Source of the DNA: Gammaproteobacteria bacterium
Lineage (GTDB): Bacteria; Pseudomonadota; Gammaproteobacteria; Steroidobacterales; Steroidobacteraceae
Length of the DNA stretch: 7,649 nt
Assembly (NCBI GenBank): GCA_010031985.1
Contig: RGYP01000082.1
Span: forward strand, 1-7,649
Reading direction: 5' to 3'
Under the pieces are notes generated by a model. That model made no database searches. It saw only the letters and a program-made list of their open reading frames with translations, and was not told the DNA's origin. This document shows positions 6,262 to 7,649 of this stretch, one piece after another. Position numbers and translations under genes: made by a program. The stretch's first letter is position 1, and each line of letters starts with the position of its first letter.

Positions 6262-7433
6262 CGCTCGCGCTTGAGCAAACTCGCGCGACCCAAGGCGGCG
6301 TTGCCGAATTTCTCGCGAATCGCATCGAGTGTGGCATCCAGTTTTTCGTTCTGGACGCGCTCCACGTCGACGAACAGATCTTGCTGCGCTTCCTCGACGA
6401 ACTCGGTCGTGGACACGCCGAGCAGTCGAATGCGCGGTTTGCGGTTCTCTACCAACCACGTCTCGAACAGCGCACGCGCGCAGTCCGCTATCACCCGACT
6501 TTCGCAACTTGGTTTGCCCAACGTGGTCTGGCGGGTGAGAGTGCGAAAGTCATGCAGTCGGATCTTGATGCCGATGCAGTTGGCTTGCAGTTGTTTGGCG
6601 CGTAATCGTGCCGCGACCTTGTCGGCGAGCGCCGAAAGCTCGGCATGCATGACGGAGCTGTCGGTCAAGTCTTCGCCGAAGGTACGTTCGTTGCTGACCG
6701 ACTTTTCATCGTGTTCCGGAATGACTCGGCGCTCATCGATGCCCGCGGCACGATCGCGCCATTCCTGCCAGTGCTTGCCGAACAAGGGACGTAGACGTTC
6801 CTCCTCGGCCAGACGCAGCTCGCCGAGGGTGTGCAGTCCGGCGGCGACGACCTGCTCGCCTTTTTTGCGACCGAGTCCGGGCAGGCGTTTGATGGGTAAG
6901 GGATCGAGTATTTCATTGACGCGTTCGGGTGCCACCACCGTGAGTCCGTCGGGTTTTTGCAGATCGGAGGCGATTTTGGCGACGAGCTTGTTGGTGGCGA
7001 CTCCGACCGAGGCACCGAGGGCCGTCCGCAAGCGGATTTTATTTTTGATGTCGCTCGCGATCGTGACGGCGTCGCCCTTGAGGACACGACTCGCGGTGAC
7101 GTCGAGATAAGCCTCGTCGAGCGAGAGGCCCTCAACGAGCGGCGTGTATTCCCGAAAAACTTCGAACACCTGTGCCGATACCTCGGCATAGCGGGCCATT
7201 CGCGGCCTCACGCAGACGGCGTCAGGACAGAGTGCAAGCGCACGCCGGATCGGCATCGCAGAGCGAACGCCGTACTTTCGGACCTCGTAGCTGGCAGCGG
7301 CCACCACGCCTCGCCCACTCGTACCACCGACGATCAACGGTTTACCACGAAGCTCCGGGTTGTCGCGCTGCTCGACGGAGGCATAGAACGCATCCATGTC
7401 GACATGGAGAATGGCGCGTTCTTCGAAACTCAT
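6258..7433 (-). CDS. dinB: DNA polymerase IV (Y-family translesion polymerase)
   Basis: This is a 391-residue error-prone polymerase that copies past damaged bases and extends mismatched ends. The palm carries HVDMDAFYASVE with catalytic D12 and the dNTP steric-gate residue Y17 (F13 in E. coli), then LSLDEAYLDV with D106 and E107. The helix-hairpin-helix part of the thumb is LPGLGRKKGEQV, and the little-finger domain runs roughly 240-345. A QQDLF sequence at 350-354 (bases 6372-6386) fits the beta-clamp binding pentapeptide; unlike E. coli Pol IV it is followed by a 37-residue tail ending GRASLLKRER. The length is somewhat above E. coli's 351 residues but normal for longer Pol IV forms. The gene starts 15 nt after the stop of the acyl-CoA dehydrogenase gene, so it may be read from that promoter. 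No LexA site of the E. coli form (CTG-N10-CAG) is seen just upstream, though an inverted repeat occurs at 7455-7472. Confidence 0.95.
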   Translation of the reverse strand: MSFEERAILHVDMDAFYASVEQRDNPELRGKPLIVGGTSGRGVVAAASYEVRKYGVRSAMPIRRALALCPDAVCVRPRMARYAEVSAQVFEVFREYTPLVEGLSLDEAYLDVTASRVLKGDAVTIASDIKNKIRLRTALGASVGVATNKLVAKIASDLQKPDGLTVVAPERVNEILDPLPIKRLPGLGRKKGEQVVAAGLHTLGELRLAEEERLRPLFGKHWQEWRDRAAGIDERRVIPEHDEKSVSNERTFGEDLTDSSVMHAELSALADKVAARLRAKQLQANCIGIKIRLHDFRTLTRQTTLGKPSCESRVIADCARALFETWLVENRKPRIRLLGVSTTEFVEEAQQDLFVDVERVQNEKLDATLDAIREKFGNAALGRASLLKRER

Positions 7434-7448
7434 CGCCGTTCTGGCAGC

Positions 7449-7649
7449 TCACGCGAACAGTTCGTTCTGTTCCTGCACGGGTGTATCGATTCGGAGTCGC
7501 GGCTTGCCGTTGGTGCCGAGCTCATGCGGCGCGAAGTCATCGACGTGGATCAGATCCATGACCTTGCGATCGTAGTTGCGCAACCAGGTGGCCTCGTCGC
7601 TCGACAGGAGTCCCGCACGCTCGCCTTCGTCGATCTGCCCGGGCAGATC
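7449..7649 (-). CDS. fadE: Acyl-CoA dehydrogenase FadE-like, C-terminal end only
   Basis: The last 66 codons of a minus-strand gene run in from the right edge and stop at TGA (7451-7449). The peptide contains DEGERAGLLSSDEATWLRNYD then KVMDLIHVDDFAPHELG and ends NELFA. The pattern of a G-L-[LT]-S-x-x-E turn, a helix, then [IV]-x-VDDF-x-x-x-EL resembles the C-terminal extension of large FadE-type acyl-CoA dehydrogenases, which carry out the first oxidation of fatty acid beta-oxidation. The FAD-binding and catalytic parts lie outside the window, so the call rests on this tail alone. Codon use and composition match the neighbours. The stop leaves only 15 nt before dinB, which suggests a shared transcript. 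A different protein with a similar tail cannot be excluded. Confidence 0.68.
   Translation of the reverse strand, partial: DLPGQIDEGERAGLLSSDEATWLRNYDRKVMDLIHVDDFAPHELGTNGKPRLRIDTPVQEQNELFA
7455..7472. promoter_or_regulatory. Inverted repeat just upstream of dinB, possible operator
   Basis: GAACAG and CTGTTC are perfect 6-base inverted arms separated by six bases, ending about 22 nt before the dinB start. The overlapping CGAAC-A-GTTCG (7454-7464) is also palindromic. The bases are simultaneously the last codons (E-Q-N-E-L-F) of the acyl-CoA dehydrogenase gene. Neither the E. coli LexA spacing (CTG-N10-CAG) nor the spacings known to me for the GAAC/GTTC type of SOS box are met, so a role in damage control is speculative. 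Repeats of this size arise often by chance. Confidence 0.22.
7632..7649. repeat. 18-nt perfect palindrome at the right edge
   Basis: GATCTGCCC is followed directly by its reverse complement GGGCAGATC, ending on the last base of the window. It lies within the acyl-CoA dehydrogenase reading frame (codons for D-L-P-G-Q-I), so coding sense explains the bases; a further role is not evident. Because it touches the edge, it may extend or be affected by the end of an assembly. Confidence 0.35.

Noticed and set aside
6271..7110. A 279-codon open frame on the plus strand
   Set aside because: It is antisense to dinB, which carries every expected catalytic motif. The translation is rich in Ser and Arg with no family resemblance.
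1..7649. Search for tRNA, rRNA, CRISPR arrays, transposases or attachment sites
   Set aside because: None was seen by eye. Nearly every base is covered by a chromosomal-type gene with consistent composition, so there is no sign of a mobile island.

Overview
The window is a gene-dense stretch of GC-rich bacterial chromosome. It holds eight protein genes, no RNA genes, no mobile elements, and almost no non-coding DNA. The gene set points to a proteobacterium, most likely a gammaproteobacterium of the Xanthomonadales/Nevskiales kind. The markers are a GspB-type type II secretion protein, a rhombosortase, a FadE-type acyl-CoA dehydrogenase tail and a DAK2-DegV fusion. This placement rests on protein resemblance from memory and was not computed. 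Both window edges cut through genes.

Layout. (1) 1-2486, plus strand: the alpha subunit of propionyl-CoA carboxylase (about six residues missing at the left edge) is translationally coupled through ATGA to a small VOC-fold protein resembling methylmalonyl-CoA epimerase. Together they suggest the propionyl-CoA to methylmalonyl-CoA branch. (2) 2483-4908, minus strand: gspB, then by another ATGA overlap a 610-residue protein joining a FakA-like kinase to a FakB/DegV-like fatty-acid-binding domain. (3) 4909-4996: a divergent intergenic region containing a 17-nt GC-only palindrome around a central A. (4) 4997-6261, plus strand: an Sfp-type phosphopantetheinyl transferase (probable GTG start) coupled by ATGA to a rhombosortase, the intramembrane protease that processes GlyGly-CTERM proteins. 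(5) 6258-7649, minus strand: the 3' end of a FadE-like acyl-CoA dehydrogenase, then dinB (DNA polymerase IV) 15 nt downstream.

Two themes recur. One is acyl-chain metabolism: propionyl-CoA carboxylation, putative epimerisation, fatty acid kinase, phosphopantetheine transfer and acyl-CoA dehydrogenation. The other is type II secretion with surface sorting: gspB next to the rhombosortase across a shared divergent promoter region. All three same-strand gene pairs other than fadE-dinB overlap by ATGA, and both convergent pairs share a 4-nt stop overlap (CTAA/TTAG), so there is no room for terminators between them. The points most worth following are the single-chain fatty acid kinase, the rhombosortase without a first transmembrane helix, and the epimerase-like protein whose first metal-binding His is Gln.
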